This document shows positions 8,504 through 18,415 of a stretch of 64,000 nucleotides of DNA, piece after piece. The stretch's first letter is position 1. Every line of letters begins with the position of its first letter. Below the pieces are notes generated by a model, which saw only the letters and a program-made list of their open reading frames with translations, searched no databases and was not told the DNA's origin. Source of the DNA: DASQDN01 sp963833675 (lineage in GTDB: Bacteria > Acidobacteriota > Terriglobia > Bryobacterales > Bryobacteraceae); the NCBI GenBank assembly GCA_963833675.1, contig CAWHYW010000003.1:124001-188000 (forward strand), in the 5' to 3' direction. Made by a program: the position numbers and the translations under genes.

Positions 8504-11500
8504 TCACGCGATATCGGTAACACTGCCATGACGTTCCCATGGATATCTGGAGCGTATGGGCTTCGTGGTTAGTGCAGGAATTGTTCCAGCGAGCCGACTA
8601 ACCCGTGCGCCCGGGAGAATAATTCCTGTCAAATTGAGCGGGTCGGCTGTGGGAACATCGAGTTCGTCGATAGGATCGCCCGCACGCCGAATAGCTCGCA
8701 ACAGATCGAGAGCTTCCGGGCGCGCGAACTGCTCACCTGTGAATCCGGCGACGAATCGTCCGCCGCGAATTTGACCTCGCGCTTCCATCCTTCGCAGAAT
8801 CGGAAGAAGATCTCTCCAGGCAGGGGCGCCTACTTCTCGTGCCAGCAGGTCGCGTAGCAGCACGCCCCATCGGGCCAGCAGTTGTTCGGCCCACTTCTCG
8901 ACTCGATCCGAGGCGTCCCCAGCATCGCGGCGCACGAGCGCCCATCGTCCTGCAGAGTGCCGCGGACGTGCGCGCCGCCCACCACCCTCGCCGCGACGCC
9001 TCTTGGGATCGATCAATGCCCGCAGATTTTCAAACCCATCGGCAGTCACCAGGCCGGCAGCCACCAATTCCCATAAGGCATCTTCCGTTTCACTTGGCAA
9101 GCGGTGCGCAGCGCGAACCAGGTCGTTAAAGAAGAGAGCTCTTTCTGTTTCGAGCGCGTTGAAGACATCGCGAGCGGCATGTGAGAGCGATTCGAGATTC
9201 TCGGTCATCGAATGCAATCCCATCAACCAACCTGCATCTTCCCGTAATAGGAATGTAATCGGAGCAATGCGTGTTGGACGGATCCGCCTGCCTTCGCTAT
9301 CCTCGAGAGCCGGATGCGGCGATACGCGCGCCCACATAACCTCCCCTGAAAGACATAGCTCATCGAGGAGCGCGGGTTCATATGCGCCGATGCGACGCGC
9401 CAGGATCTGCGATTCCCAGGCGGCCGTCGGGACCTCGTATCCCTGCAGTTGCCGGATGATCTCCAGCACGCCATCGGCCCCGTGTAGTTGCGCTCCTGCG
9501 GCGAAGTGCTGCCAACGCGTCAGAAACGAATGGAATTGAAGCGCTGTTACGGGCTCAATCTCTCTCCGTAACCGGCCGAGCGTCATGCGATGGATTCTCG
9601 CCAGCACGCGCCGGTTGCACCACTCCGTTTCACCCTCTGCTGCTTGGGTGGTGAATCTGCCGCGCAATACCTGTCCTTCCGCTTCCAGCTGCGCCAGCGC
9701 GATTTCCACATCTTCCTTTGTGAAAGCCAGACGTGTAGTCAGCACGGATGCAGTGATCGGACCGATGGACTCCATCCATCCGCGAACCACACCCACAACA
9801 TCGTCGACTGTATGAAGCTTCTCGGTCGCTGTCCAGAACAACCGCCCACTGCGTTCCACCACCGAGGCGCGGCCGGCAATCGATAACTGACCGAAAAACT
9901 CCTCCCACTCAGGAACTGGCGCCAGTCTTATCAGGGTTAGCAGAGCGTCGTGTAATTCGTCGGCGTCTCGAACTTCCGGCCAACTCTCGGCAGCAACTTG
10001 GTCTATCGCAGCTTTGTCCAGTAGACCTGTGCCGTCCACCGCATCCGCCGGCAACGTGCGCCGGAGTAGCACGGCTCGGGCGCGCCGCTCCTCCAAAGGC
10101 GCATCATCCAGATAAGCGTACGGATTGGCGTTCAGAATCTCGTGGCAAAAGACCGAAGGCATCGGCGTGTCGAGCGCAATCGTGCGGATCGCTCCAGACT
10201 CGATTCGACTTAGCACGTCTTCGAGCGATTCGATGTCCATCGCCTCTTCGAGACAGTTCGTAATCGTCTCATTGACCAGCGGATGATCCGGAATCTTAAT
10301 CGGCCCCGTGAGGTTCTCCGCGCACGCTACCTGATCCGGGAACACTGCTCCCAACAGGTCATCGGACCTCATCCGCTGAATGGGGGCTGGAACCTTCGTG
10401 CCACCGCGGAATCGAAGGATGGCAAGCGCTCGTGTAGCGTTCCACCGCCAGCGGGCTCCGAACATCGGCGCATCCAAGAGCGCCTGCGTAAGCACATCCC
10501 GTACCGTGTCAGCCTTGAGAAATTCAAACACCAGCTCAAGCGGGAACGCATGCCGATCACTTAGAGAGATGACGATGCCGTTGTCCGTGGCAGCCGCCTG
10601 CAATTCAAAATTGAATGTACGGCAGAATCTCTTTCGCAGCGCCAGTCCCCAAGCACGATTCACACGCGATCCGAAAGGGCCGTGAAGGATGAGTTGCATG
10701 CCGCCCGCTTCATCGAAGAAGCGTTCGGCAACCACTGTGTCCACGGACGGCAGCACATTCAGTGATCTCACGCCTTCGCGAACGTAGGCCAGTGCCTGCT
10801 TGGCGCCCGCATCCTCCAGTCCGCACTCCCGCTTCAGAAACTCTTCGTCTTCAAGCAGACGTTCTCGTACGCGGGATACCGCGGCGGATAGTTCGATTGA
10901 CCGGCCCGGCGCTTCGCCGAGCCAGAAAGGAATCGATGGAGCCGCCCCGTTCGCATCTTCCACATACACACGTCCCTGCATGACATGGCGGATACGCCAG
11001 GAGTGAGTACCGAGCAGAAACACATCTCCAGTGAGACTCTCCATCGCGAAGTCTTCATCGAGCGTTCCAATGTTCTTTCCTTCGGGCTCGGCAATCACTG
11101 AATAAGCGGCAGACTCCGGAATTGCTCCCCCCGATGTGATTGCAGCGAGACGGGCTCCTCTCCGGCCTCGGATTCGGCCGTTTACGCGATCTCTGTGAAG
11201 CATTGCGCCACTACGCCCACGCGATGTCGCGATGCCATCCGACAGCATCTCGATCACCGCTTCGAAACTGTATCGATCCAAATTCCGATATGGATACGTG
11301 CTTCGGACCAGCGCAAGCAGGTCATCCTCACGCCAAGTCTCAGCGGCTGTTTCGGCAACGATTTGTTGAGCGAGAATATCCAGGGCATTCTGCGGGATTG
11401 CGATACGTTCCAGTTCACCGGATCGGATTGCGTGAATCAGAGCAGCACATTCGATCAACTCATCGCGAGTTGTGGCCAGGAGCAAGCCTTTGGGTTTGGC

Positions 11501-12574
11501 TCCAATCCAGTGCCCGGAACGTCCGATACGCTGCAGAGCTACGGCTATTGAGCGTGTCGAGCCGATCTGGATTACGAGATCGATACTACCGATGTCGATG
11601 CCCAATTCCAGCGAGGCGGTAGCGACCACGGCGCGCAACTCACCTGCTTTGAGCCGCGCTTCCGCATCGAGCCGCAGGGTGCGCGCGAGGCTCCCGTGAT
11701 GCGGGAGCACGACGTTTTCTCCGAGCCTCTCCGCAAGCGCATGCGCTACACGTTCGGATAGCCGCCGAGTATTGACGAACACCAGAGTGGTCCGGTGATT
11801 CGCGATATGACGGGCTATCCGGTCATAAATTTCGGCCCACATCTCGCTGGTTGCAACTGCGCCTAGTTCGTCATTAGGGACTTCGACGGATAGCTCCATC
11901 TCACGCTTGTGGCCGACATCGACAATCGATGCGCCGGCGGATAAATACTTCGCCACTTCCTCAATTGGCCGCACCGTGGCGGATAACCCGATGCGTTGTG
12001 GTTTGACGCCTCCGGCTGATTGGACCAGCGCATCCAATCTAGCCAACGTCAATGCCAGATGGGAACCGCGCTTATCGTCCGCGATCGCGTGAATTTCATC
12101 GACGATGATGGTTCGGGTAGACCGTAGCATGGCGCGCGATTTCTCGGCCGTCATTAGGATGAACAGCGATTCTGGCGTCGTGACCAGAATATGTGGTGGC
12201 TGCTTGCTCATCTGCTGCCGTTCCCAGACAGGTGTGTCGCCGGTGCGAACAGCCGTTCGAATCGGAATTGGCGGGCCGATCTCAGCGAGTGGAATCTCGA
12301 GGTTCCGGTGAACATCGTTGGAGAGCGCCTTCAAAGGGGATACATAAACGGCGTGTATCTGGTTCGCGAGCGTGCCGGATCGCGCTTCGCGCACCAACTG
12401 ATCGATACAGACTAGGAATGCTGCCAGAGTCTTACCAGATCCGGTCGGAGCCGAAATAAGGACGTCACGCCCGGCTGCAATCTCACGCCAACCCTGAATC
12501 TGCGGCTCTGTGGGACTACCGAATCGGGAGGCAAACCACTCAGCAACAAGCGGATCGAACCTGGGTAGATGCAT
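8504..12574 (-). CDS. lhr: Lhr-type large ATP-dependent helicase
   Basis: A 1356-aa superfamily 2 helicase. Walker A is APTGSGKT (residues 42-49); motif II is DEIH near residue 157 followed by AIADDKRGSHLALTLARL; motif VI is QRIGRSGH. The SF2 core is followed by the winged-helix and beta-sheet domain typical of Lhr and by a long C-terminal extension (DUF4050-like, HTH folds). Lhr proteins are 3'-to-5' translocases linked to DNA repair. The length is close to full-length Lhr (about 1500 aa). It is uninterrupted over 4 kb, which is useful as a measure of local sequence quality. No repair partner gene is adjacent. Confidence 0.92.
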   Translation of the reverse strand: MHLPRFDPLVAEWFASRFGSPTEPQIQGWREIAAGRDVLISAPTGSGKTLAAFLVCIDQLVREARSGTLANQIHAVYVSPLKALSNDVHRNLEIPLAEIGPPIPIRTAVRTGDTPVWERQQMSKQPPHILVTTPESLFILMTAEKSRAMLRSTRTIIVDEIHAIADDKRGSHLALTLARLDALVQSAGGVKPQRIGLSATVRPIEEVAKYLSAGASIVDVGHKREMELSVEVPNDELGAVATSEMWAEIYDRIARHIANHRTTLVFVNTRRLSERVAHALAERLGENVVLPHHGSLARTLRLDAEARLKAGELRAVVATASLELGIDIGSIDLVIQIGSTRSIAVALQRIGRSGHWIGAKPKGLLLATTRDELIECAALIHAIRSGELERIAIPQNALDILAQQIVAETAAETWREDDLLALVRSTYPYRNLDRYSFEAVIEMLSDGIATSRGRSGAMLHRDRVNGRIRGRRGARLAAITSGGAIPESAAYSVIAEPEGKNIGTLDEDFAMESLTGDVFLLGTHSWRIRHVMQGRVYVEDANGAAPSIPFWLGEAPGRSIELSAAVSRVRERLLEDEEFLKRECGLEDAGAKQALAYVREGVRSLNVLPSVDTVVAERFFDEAGGMQLILHGPFGSRVNRAWGLALRKRFCRTFNFELQAAATDNGIVISLSDRHAFPLELVFEFLKADTVRDVLTQALLDAPMFGARWRWNATRALAILRFRGGTKVPAPIQRMRSDDLLGAVFPDQVACAENLTGPIKIPDHPLVNETITNCLEEAMDIESLEDVLSRIESGAIRTIALDTPMPSVFCHEILNANPYAYLDDAPLEERRARAVLLRRTLPADAVDGTGLLDKAAIDQVAAESWPEVRDADELHDALLTLIRLAPVPEWEEFFGQLSIAGRASVVERSGRLFWTATEKLHTVDDVVGVVRGWMESIGPITASVLTTRLAFTKEDVEIALAQLEAEGQVLRGRFTTQAAEGETEWCNRRVLARIHRMTLGRLRREIEPVTALQFHSFLTRWQHFAAGAQLHGADGVLEIIRQLQGYEVPTAAWESQILARRIGAYEPALLDELCLSGEVMWARVSPHPALEDSEGRRIRPTRIAPITFLLREDAGWLMGLHSMTENLESLSHAARDVFNALETERALFFNDLVRAAHRLPSETEDALWELVAAGLVTADGFENLRALIDPKRRRGEGGGRRARPRHSAGRWALVRRDAGDASDRVEKWAEQLLARWGVLLRDLLAREVGAPAWRDLLPILRRMEARGQIRGGRFVAGFTGEQFARPEALDLLRAIRRAGDPIDELDVPTADPLNLTGIILPGARVSRLAGTIPALTTKPIRSRYPWERHGSVTDIA

Positions 12575-12667
12575 ACAGCGGTTATTCCATTATCGCGAGG
12601 AAGCGACGCTCGAGCTGATTACGAATCTTTTCTTTGACTACGAAAGAAACCGTCATGCACTCTGACC

Positions 12668-12754
12668 ATGCCACGAGCGAGCAACTCAAGGCCAACCGAT
12701 GCCGAACTCGAACTGCTCAGTGTCCTCTGGGAGCGAGGTCCACTGCGCGTGAAA
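12668..12754 (+). pseudogene. Fragment of a BlaI/MecI-type repressor
   Basis: The ATG at 12668 starts MPRASNSRPTDAELELLSVL and then WERGPLRVK, which closely matches the N-terminus of BlaI/MecI winged-helix repressors up to the second helix. After about 29 codons the similarity ends and the frame runs on into sequence antisense to the next gene. The rest of the DNA-binding domain, the dimerisation domain and any BlaR-type sensor are absent. It is a truncated remnant, not a working repressor. Confidence 0.65.
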
Positions 12755-12815
12755 ATTCAAGAGCCGCGCGGCTTCACGCCAGGCGGCTCCTCGCAGGTAA
12801 GTTTCGAATCCGTGC

Positions 12816-13118
12816 TTAATATCGGAATCCGGGATTGGAATACGAATGCCATTGCCCGAAGCGGTCGTAGAATCCCTGGGGCGCAGAATACCTGTACGGC
12901 GACACATACCGCTGGCGCTGGGCCTGTTCTCGTAAGTATCGCTCGCGCGCGATTCTCTGTTGTTCCAAAAGGTGTCGTTCGCGGTCGGAAAGCCGGCGTT
13001 CCTGACGGCTTCGTCGCCAATCGTCGTCCCTGTCGCGCGCCACCGCCGTCGCGGGCGCGATCACCGAGACGAGCGATCCGATCGTCAACGCCAATGCTGC
13101 CATTCTGCTCCTGAACAT
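12816..13118 (-). CDS. Small exported basic protein
   Basis: A 100-aa protein with a signal peptide (MAALALTIGSLVSVIAPATAVA, cleavage likely after residue 27) and then an Arg/Gln/Glu-rich helical stretch (RRSRQERRLSDRERHLLEQQ) and a Tyr-rich C-terminus (YRYSAPQGFYDRFGQ). It looks like the small secreted DUF-type proteins common in soil bacteria; the function is unknown. Low complexity and strong charge suggest a helical periplasmic protein that may bind a polyanion, but that is only a guess. Confidence 0.6.
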   Translation of the reverse strand: MFRSRMAALALTIGSLVSVIAPATAVARDRDDDWRRSRQERRLSDRERHLLEQQRIARERYLREQAQRQRYVSPYRYSAPQGFYDRFGQWHSYSNPGFRY

Positions 13119-13184
13119 TTCATCTGCCTCCTACCTTTTCGATGTGTCCGGTAGGCAGTCAAACGTAAAGATTTGTATGACTCG

Positions 13185-14423
13185 CTATTGGTCCATCGTT
13201 TGGTGGGCAGGGTACGCGGGTAACAACAGCGCTAGCATCCCTGAAAGAAGCGTCAGAACGGAAAGGATCGCCAACAGAGGACTGTAAGAGCCTGTCGCAT
13301 CGAACACTCGTCCCATGACGATCGGCCCTACTGCGCCTGCTATGGCATAGGCCGTCCAGGTGAAGCCATACAGAGTAGAAAACGGACCAAGCCCGAAGTA
13401 GCGCGTCAGCAGATATGGGGTAATATCAGCTTCGCCACCTAGTCCGAGGCCGATAAGAGCAGACGCCAACAGCCCTATTGCCATCTCATGCGTCCATGAA
13501 AGCAATATAATCCCGCCCGCCACGCCGGCCAATAGTAGGAAGCAGATACGCGGACCGAAGTAGCGATCGAGCAACGGCCCAGTAATCAGGCGTCCCAAGA
13601 GACTCATAGCCCCGAGCACTGAAAGCGCCAGCGCGGCGCCGCCGGTGGATAGTCCGCGATCCGTCAGTATGGCAGATAAGTGTGTAACCGCTCCGTTGAC
13701 CGCAATTGAGCTTAGAAACAAAATTGCCACCAACAACCAGAACGCCCGTGACCTCAATCCCATTCCAACAGTGTTGCCAGAATGGGAAACTCGCGGCCCG
13801 GTTGTTGCCTGTGGTCGCTCGCGGACGAACAACGCCGTCAGCGGAACACCTAGGACAAGAATGAGAAGCCCGAGCACAAGGTATGCGGAGCGCCATCCGC
13901 GGGAATCGATGATCAGTTGGGCCAGTCGCGGAAACACCATGGAACCGACTCCCACGCCACCCACTACCCAGGCTAAGGCGGTTCCCCGTCTGCGTGTGAA
14001 CCACGTAGACACCGCGCGGGAATAGCCCATCTGCGTCGTCCCGTTTCCAACAACCCCGAGTACCACAAAGGTGGCGTAGAGATGAACAAGACTGGGTGTC
14101 AGCATCGATAACGACATGAATGCGAGGCCAAATACAATCATGCACGGCAGGATTATCGGGCGAGGCCCATAACGATCCAGCAGCCTGCCGAGCGGCGGTG
14201 AGCACACCGCGACCGTGATAGCCGCAATACCGAAGGCCGTCGAGATACTTTCCCGACTCCATCCGAATTCTGCGCTCAGTGGCTTTAGAAATACGCTGAA
14301 CGTGAAGACCAGCATGGAGCCGAAGCTCACCATGACGCCGCAGAAGGCGGCAAGGACAACCAACCATCCAGGGTAAATTCCTGAGCGTATGGAAGCTGGA
14401 GCGCTACTTGCGGACATACCCAT
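13185..14423 (-). CDS. MFS transporter, monocarboxylate/OFA-like
   Basis: About 412 aa with 12 predicted membrane helices, beginning IYPGWLVVLAAFCGVMVSFG and carrying the MFS A-motif relative GRLLDRYGPRP and a second DRYFGPR in the other half. This is the organic-anion type of the major facilitator superfamily. The ATG at 14423 (or 14417) lies inside the end of the preceding AhpD-like gene, overlapping its last codons, so the two are translationally coupled. Reading upstream to 14660 only covers antisense-free overlap with that gene and is not real. Membership in the Oar receptor/AhpD-like operon suggests uptake of a small organic compound. Confidence 0.85.
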   Translation of the reverse strand: MGMSASSAPASIRSGIYPGWLVVLAAFCGVMVSFGSMLVFTFSVFLKPLSAEFGWSRESISTAFGIAAITVAVCSPPLGRLLDRYGPRPIILPCMIVFGLAFMSLSMLTPSLVHLYATFVVLGVVGNGTTQMGYSRAVSTWFTRRRGTALAWVVGGVGVGSMVFPRLAQLIIDSRGWRSAYLVLGLLILVLGVPLTALFVRERPQATTGPRVSHSGNTVGMGLRSRAFWLLVAILFLSSIAVNGAVTHLSAILTDRGLSTGGAALALSVLGAMSLLGRLITGPLLDRYFGPRICFLLLAGVAGGIILLSWTHEMAIGLLASALIGLGLGGEADITPYLLTRYFGLGPFSTLYGFTWTAYAIAGAVGPIVMGRVFDATGSYSPLLAILSVLTLLSGMLALLLPAYPAHQTMDQ

Positions 14424-15006
14424 GCACCGCGCTGCGTTTCCCACCCTCTCTGTGAGCTTCATCAGAGAGGGCATGAACTCCAGTCGCGTCGATCCATCGA
14501 TTATAGAAGTTGAATAACGCACATACGGTGATGGCGTAGTAGATTGCCTCGTCGTCCCACCCCACCTTGTATAAAGGCTCCATATCGGCGGGAGTGATTC
14601 GTGGAGACTCGTGATTAACCTTGGCCACCAATCGAAGCAAAGCCTTATGCTTCTCGTCAAGGCTTGACGATTCCAAGTCGCGCATCACCCCTTGCACCAG
14701 TTCTTCACTCCCAAGCAACTCCGCCGCAACTGCGGCGTGCGACTTCAGTCAAAACGGACAATGGTTATGCACCGATGTGAATGCCGCAATCAGCTCGCGC
14801 ATTCCGGGAGCAATGGGCGCGGGCCCTCGCATGACTTCTTGTGTAAAGCGCGCGAGATGTTGCGTCGCTTCCGGTTGGAACGCGAACAGATGCCAGATTT
14901 GTGGATACTCCTTGCCATCTGCCTGCAGCGCACGAATACTGTCTGTCCAAGCGCTGGGCTTAGGATTGTTCTCGACATCCGGCAGGAACATCGGATCCTG
15001 ACTCAT
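14404..15006 (-). CDS. AhpD/carboxymuconolactone decarboxylase-like selenoprotein (TGA read as Sec)
   Basis: Read through TGA at 14749-14751, this is one 200-aa protein. ATG 15006 has AAGGAG seven bases upstream. The family (AhpD-like, peroxidase-related) has a redox CxxC in the segment before SHAAVAAELLG; here that segment reads HNHCPF-TGA-LKSHAAVA, so codon 86 replaces the second catalytic Cys by selenocysteine (CxxU). Upstream (ELIAAFTSV) and downstream (GVMRDLESSSLDEKHKALL, WDDEAIYYAITVCALFNFYN) blocks are in the same frame and both belong to the family. A SECIS-like hairpin follows at 14722-14737. The alternative is a nonsense mutation, but the exact hit on the redox Cys argues against it. 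It would reduce peroxide or act as a disulfide/selenylsulfide reductase in the cytoplasm. Confidence 0.82.
14722..14737 (-). promoter_or_regulatory. Putative bacterial SECIS hairpin
   Basis: On the - strand CGCCGC-AGTT-GCGGCG forms a perfect 6-bp GC stem with a loop containing GU. The loop begins 17 bases after the TGA, inside the 16-37-base distance described for bacterial SECIS elements, and has a G among its first two positions as that model requires. It also codes for Ala-rich sequence, so a chance palindrome is possible; the position relative to the TGA is what makes it convincing. Confidence 0.65.
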
Positions 15007-15026
15007 AAAACGTCTCCTTATTTGGG

Positions 15027-18000
15027 TCAAAACAGAAGTTTAAGCCCTGCCTGGAATACGCGCGGGGGCCCCGACTCGAGAATGTGCCCGAAGTTCGGCG
15101 ACACGAGATCATTTACCGGCACACCGAAGTTCGCGTGATTAAGGACGTTGAATCCCTCAATGCGTAACTGCCAACGGATCGCGTCACCGGTCTGGAACGT
15201 CTTGAACACCGAAGCATCGAGGGTCGCCTGCCCTGGCCCTCGTACGATATTCCGGCCCGCATTTCCGAAACGGCCAGCTTCGGTGATTGCATCGAGCCTG
15301 CGGAACGCGTTGGGTGAGACCCATTGCTCAACTGTGTGCGGCCCTTGATTTGGATCGGACAGCACATCGGGTCTGCTACCGGCGAATCCCGAAATCTCTG
15401 GATGAGATCCCTGTTGTGCCACATTGCGGGAATCGTAAACCGTGAACGGCGTCCCTGAGGAGATCGTCACGATTCCGTTTAATTGCCATCCTCCGAAGAC
15501 GGCGCGCGCTAATCCGGAGCCATCTGATAACCCCGGCAATTGCCACGTTGCATTCGCCGTCCATCGATGTTTGGCGTCGAACAGCGACGGTCCATGTTCG
15601 GCGCGCAGGTCGAATGGGTTCTGCGCGATGTCATTCTCACCCGACACGAGCCTGGGAGCGGATCCCGCGACGTTCATGGAAGAAACGTAATCAAGTGTTT
15701 TAGAGAACCAATAAGACGTGCTGAAAGCAAGGCCACGACTGAAACGGCGGGATAATGTCGCCTGCAACGCATGATACGTCGAGTTGGAGCCGTACTGCAG
15801 CAGACCGACCGATGCAAATTCGCACTGACCCGCGCTGTTGCAGTTCGCATACATTCGTCGCTGGTCAACGGTGCTCGCCGAATCTCCCGGGCGATATACC
15901 GACGGATTCGCCTCGATGAAACGCGGCAGTCTTGTTCCTTTCGTGCCGACGTATCGGACCTCGAGCACCATTTCCGAAGGTAGTGCTTGTTGAACCGAGA
16001 GATTCCAGTTCTGCGCATATGGTGGGCGTGACGGCGCATCTTCCGTCAGCATCGTCATCGGTTGCGGAAAGAAGTTCGGCCGGAACGGGCCGTTCGTGCC
16101 ATTCCAAGGATCGGTGTAATTGAGCGCGGGTCCGCCAAGTTGAACGGCTTGCAGCCACGGAAGCGCGCTTATTGCCGCCTGCATGGGCATACTCGAACCA
16201 TTAGAGAACGGATCGTAGAAAATGCCATACGACGCTCGAATGCTTGTTTGCCCAAGCGCGGTTAGGTCGTATGCGAAACCCACACGTGGCATCAGACCCT
16301 TGTAGTAAATGTCAACAATACGTTTGGCGACGCCCGGATCTCCAGGAAATAGAATGCCAATTGGAGCATCTGGGTTGACGGTGGACTGACGCCCCGGCGC
16401 GAACTGATTTAGCCGGTCTCTTATCTCAGCGAACGGCGAATTGACTTCGTAGCGAAGACCGTAATTCAAGGTCAGCTTCCGCGACACTCGCCATTGGTCC
16501 TGCGCAAATGCGCTCACATCGAAGCTGCGCAAACCACGATGAAAGTCGCCGCCCGCTTGAAAGAAAACCACTGGTGAGCCGATCAGGAAATTCGCAAATG
16601 CGTTATTCGTCGGAAACGGAGCGAACACGAAAAACCCATTTGCTGCGATACCCTGACTAATATTGATCTGCGTCCTTCGGAATTCGCCACCGATTTTGAT
16701 CGAATGACTTCCACGCACGAATGACAATGATTCCGATGCCTCATAGTCGTTCTGTGCGCTGTCGCGCGGGCCTGTAATCGGATTCCCGACACTCGCGTAC
16801 CCATTCACGATGAAGTACGGAGGCCCTTGCGCCGGCTCAAATGTGGAATCGTAGTTGAATCCGAGCGACCGCGGCGTCTGGTGATTGAAGCGTTGATCAA
16901 ACAGAAACTGATAGCGGAGAAACGAAAAACGGAATGTGTTCAGCGTCGCTGGACCGAAGACATGAGTATGGGACACTGTTGCCGAATTCGCCACCAAGTC
17001 GTCGCCGGTCGGGAAGCCGGGCACATCCGCACCGCGAATTGACAAGGGGTTCAGAGTCGATCCGGAAACCACGGCATAACGTAGAGCGAGCTGGTCCCTC
17101 TCGCTCATTGCGAAATCCAGTTTGAATCCGCCCTGATCTGAATCGTTATGGAGAACTTCCGTTGCGCGGAATAGCGAAGGAGATACATTTCCAAGCGGAT
17201 AAAAGTTCAACACCTGCTGTGACGCAGGATTGAACATCGAGGGCGGGATCTGATTGCGTGGAATGGGCTGGCCTGTGGCAAAGTTGATGAGTTGATTGCC
17301 GGTAGTGGGATCCTGCAGTCCGGAAAAATCGCCCCTTCGTTCTTGCGGAGTGGGGACGGTGGCGCTCTTCGTAATGCCCTCACGGTTCCGAAATCCCTCC
17401 CAAAACCCGAATAGAAAGATCTTGTTCCGACGTAATGGACCGCCCAGGGTTGCGCCATATTGGTGCTGCTTCAGGGGCTCTACGTCGGCCGAAAAGAAGT
17501 TGCGGGCATCTACTACGTCATTGCGGCCAAAGTAATAAACGCTCCCGTGCAGAGAATTGGTGCCGGACTTCGTGATTACGGAAACGGTTGCACCGCTGTT
17601 TGAACCGTACTCCGCCGATGCAGTATGGGTCAGAATACGAAATTCCTGAATCGCATCGATCGGTGTTCGAATGCCAAATCCCCCATCCATTCGGTTCACG
17701 TTCCGCCCGCCATCAAGCAGGTAATTGTTCGATTCCGGTCTTTGTCCATTCACCGCGAATGCCTGCCCCGATTTGAGTGCTCCGCCTGCCACGGCCAAAC
17801 CGTTCGTTAATGGCACGACTCCAGCCTGTAACAACCCAAGCTGAGTGAAGTTTCTGCCATTTAGAGGCAGATCAACGATCTGTTGTTGTGAGACAGTCTG
17901 GCCCAGGCTTGTTGACGCAGTTTCGACTGACTGAACGGTTGATGATACGTCTACTGTCTCGCGGCCGGAGATAGTAAGTTCGGCAGGAACGCGTACCGTA

Positions 18001-18299
18001 CGGTCGATCTCCACATCGATCCGGTGTAATTCATAAGGCGCGAATCCCTGCGCGTTGATCTTCAATGCATATCTGCCGGCCGCGAGCGCAGGAAACGTGA
18101 ATTGGCCGTTATCCGCAGTTCGAACTGAATATGTTCTCCCGGTGCCTTGCTCTTCCACCGTCACCGTCGCTTTCGGTACCGTGGCGCCGGAGGGGTCGGT
18201 TATAGATCCGGTGATGCTCCCGGTTGGCTCCTGTGCGAAGCCCAATGCAGCGTATGCCAAGAGACACGCGAAGCGCCGGAGAAAGTTCGTCTTCACCAT
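15027..18299 (-). CDS. Oar-like TonB-dependent outer-membrane receptor
   Basis: About 1090 aa. Signal peptide (FLRRFACLLAYAALGFAQ), then a carboxypeptidase-regulatory-like Ig domain (GSITGSITDPSGATVPKATV), a TonB plug (VDLPLNGRNFTQL; QRPESNNYLLDGG; SAEYGSNSGATVSVITKSG) and a large 22-strand type barrel ending in LKLLF with a terminal Phe. This architecture is characteristic of Acidobacteria. ATG 18299 is preferred over 18347 because it puts the signal peptide at the N-terminus. The gene ends 20 bases before the AhpD-like selenoprotein gene, followed by the MFS transporter, so a co-transcribed import module is likely. The substrate (polymer fragments or peptides) is unknown. Confidence 0.9.
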   Translation of the reverse strand: MVKTNFLRRFACLLAYAALGFAQEPTGSITGSITDPSGATVPKATVTVEEQGTGRTYSVRTADNGQFTFPALAAGRYALKINAQGFAPYELHRIDVEIDRTVRVPAELTISGRETVDVSSTVQSVETASTSLGQTVSQQQIVDLPLNGRNFTQLGLLQAGVVPLTNGLAVAGGALKSGQAFAVNGQRPESNNYLLDGGRNVNRMDGGFGIRTPIDAIQEFRILTHTASAEYGSNSGATVSVITKSGTNSLHGSVYYFGRNDVVDARNFFSADVEPLKQHQYGATLGGPLRRNKIFLFGFWEGFRNREGITKSATVPTPQERRGDFSGLQDPTTGNQLINFATGQPIPRNQIPPSMFNPASQQVLNFYPLGNVSPSLFRATEVLHNDSDQGGFKLDFAMSERDQLALRYAVVSGSTLNPLSIRGADVPGFPTGDDLVANSATVSHTHVFGPATLNTFRFSFLRYQFLFDQRFNHQTPRSLGFNYDSTFEPAQGPPYFIVNGYASVGNPITGPRDSAQNDYEASESLSFVRGSHSIKIGGEFRRTQINISQGIAANGFFVFAPFPTNNAFANFLIGSPVVFFQAGGDFHRGLRSFDVSAFAQDQWRVSRKLTLNYGLRYEVNSPFAEIRDRLNQFAPGRQSTVNPDAPIGILFPGDPGVAKRIVDIYYKGLMPRVGFAYDLTALGQTSIRASYGIFYDPFSNGSSMPMQAAISALPWLQAVQLGGPALNYTDPWNGTNGPFRPNFFPQPMTMLTEDAPSRPPYAQNWNLSVQQALPSEMVLEVRYVGTKGTRLPRFIEANPSVYRPGDSASTVDQRRMYANCNSAGQCEFASVGLLQYGSNSTYHALQATLSRRFSRGLAFSTSYWFSKTLDYVSSMNVAGSAPRLVSGENDIAQNPFDLRAEHGPSLFDAKHRWTANATWQLPGLSDGSGLARAVFGGWQLNGIVTISSGTPFTVYDSRNVAQQGSHPEISGFAGSRPDVLSDPNQGPHTVEQWVSPNAFRRLDAITEAGRFGNAGRNIVRGPGQATLDASVFKTFQTGDAIRWQLRIEGFNVLNHANFGVPVNDLVSPNFGHILESGPPRVFQAGLKLLF

Positions 18300-18415
18300 G
18301 TATGACTCTGGAAGACTACCAATGGCTGAGGAGTAAGGCAATAACATCTAAATACTAGAGACTTACTCCAAGTCGTTGTTCTAAGGATCGCGACTGGCCT
18401 CTGTATTATGTACGG

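Noticed and set aside
13486..14367. Long leftward reading frame of 293 codons inside the MFS gene
   Set aside because: It is an out-of-frame shadow with no family resemblance, and the MFS frame has clear helices and motifs.
14749..14751. TGA as an ordinary stop separating two small genes
   Set aside because: The downstream part has no start codon with a ribosome site before conserved sequence, and both halves belong to one known protein fold in one frame.
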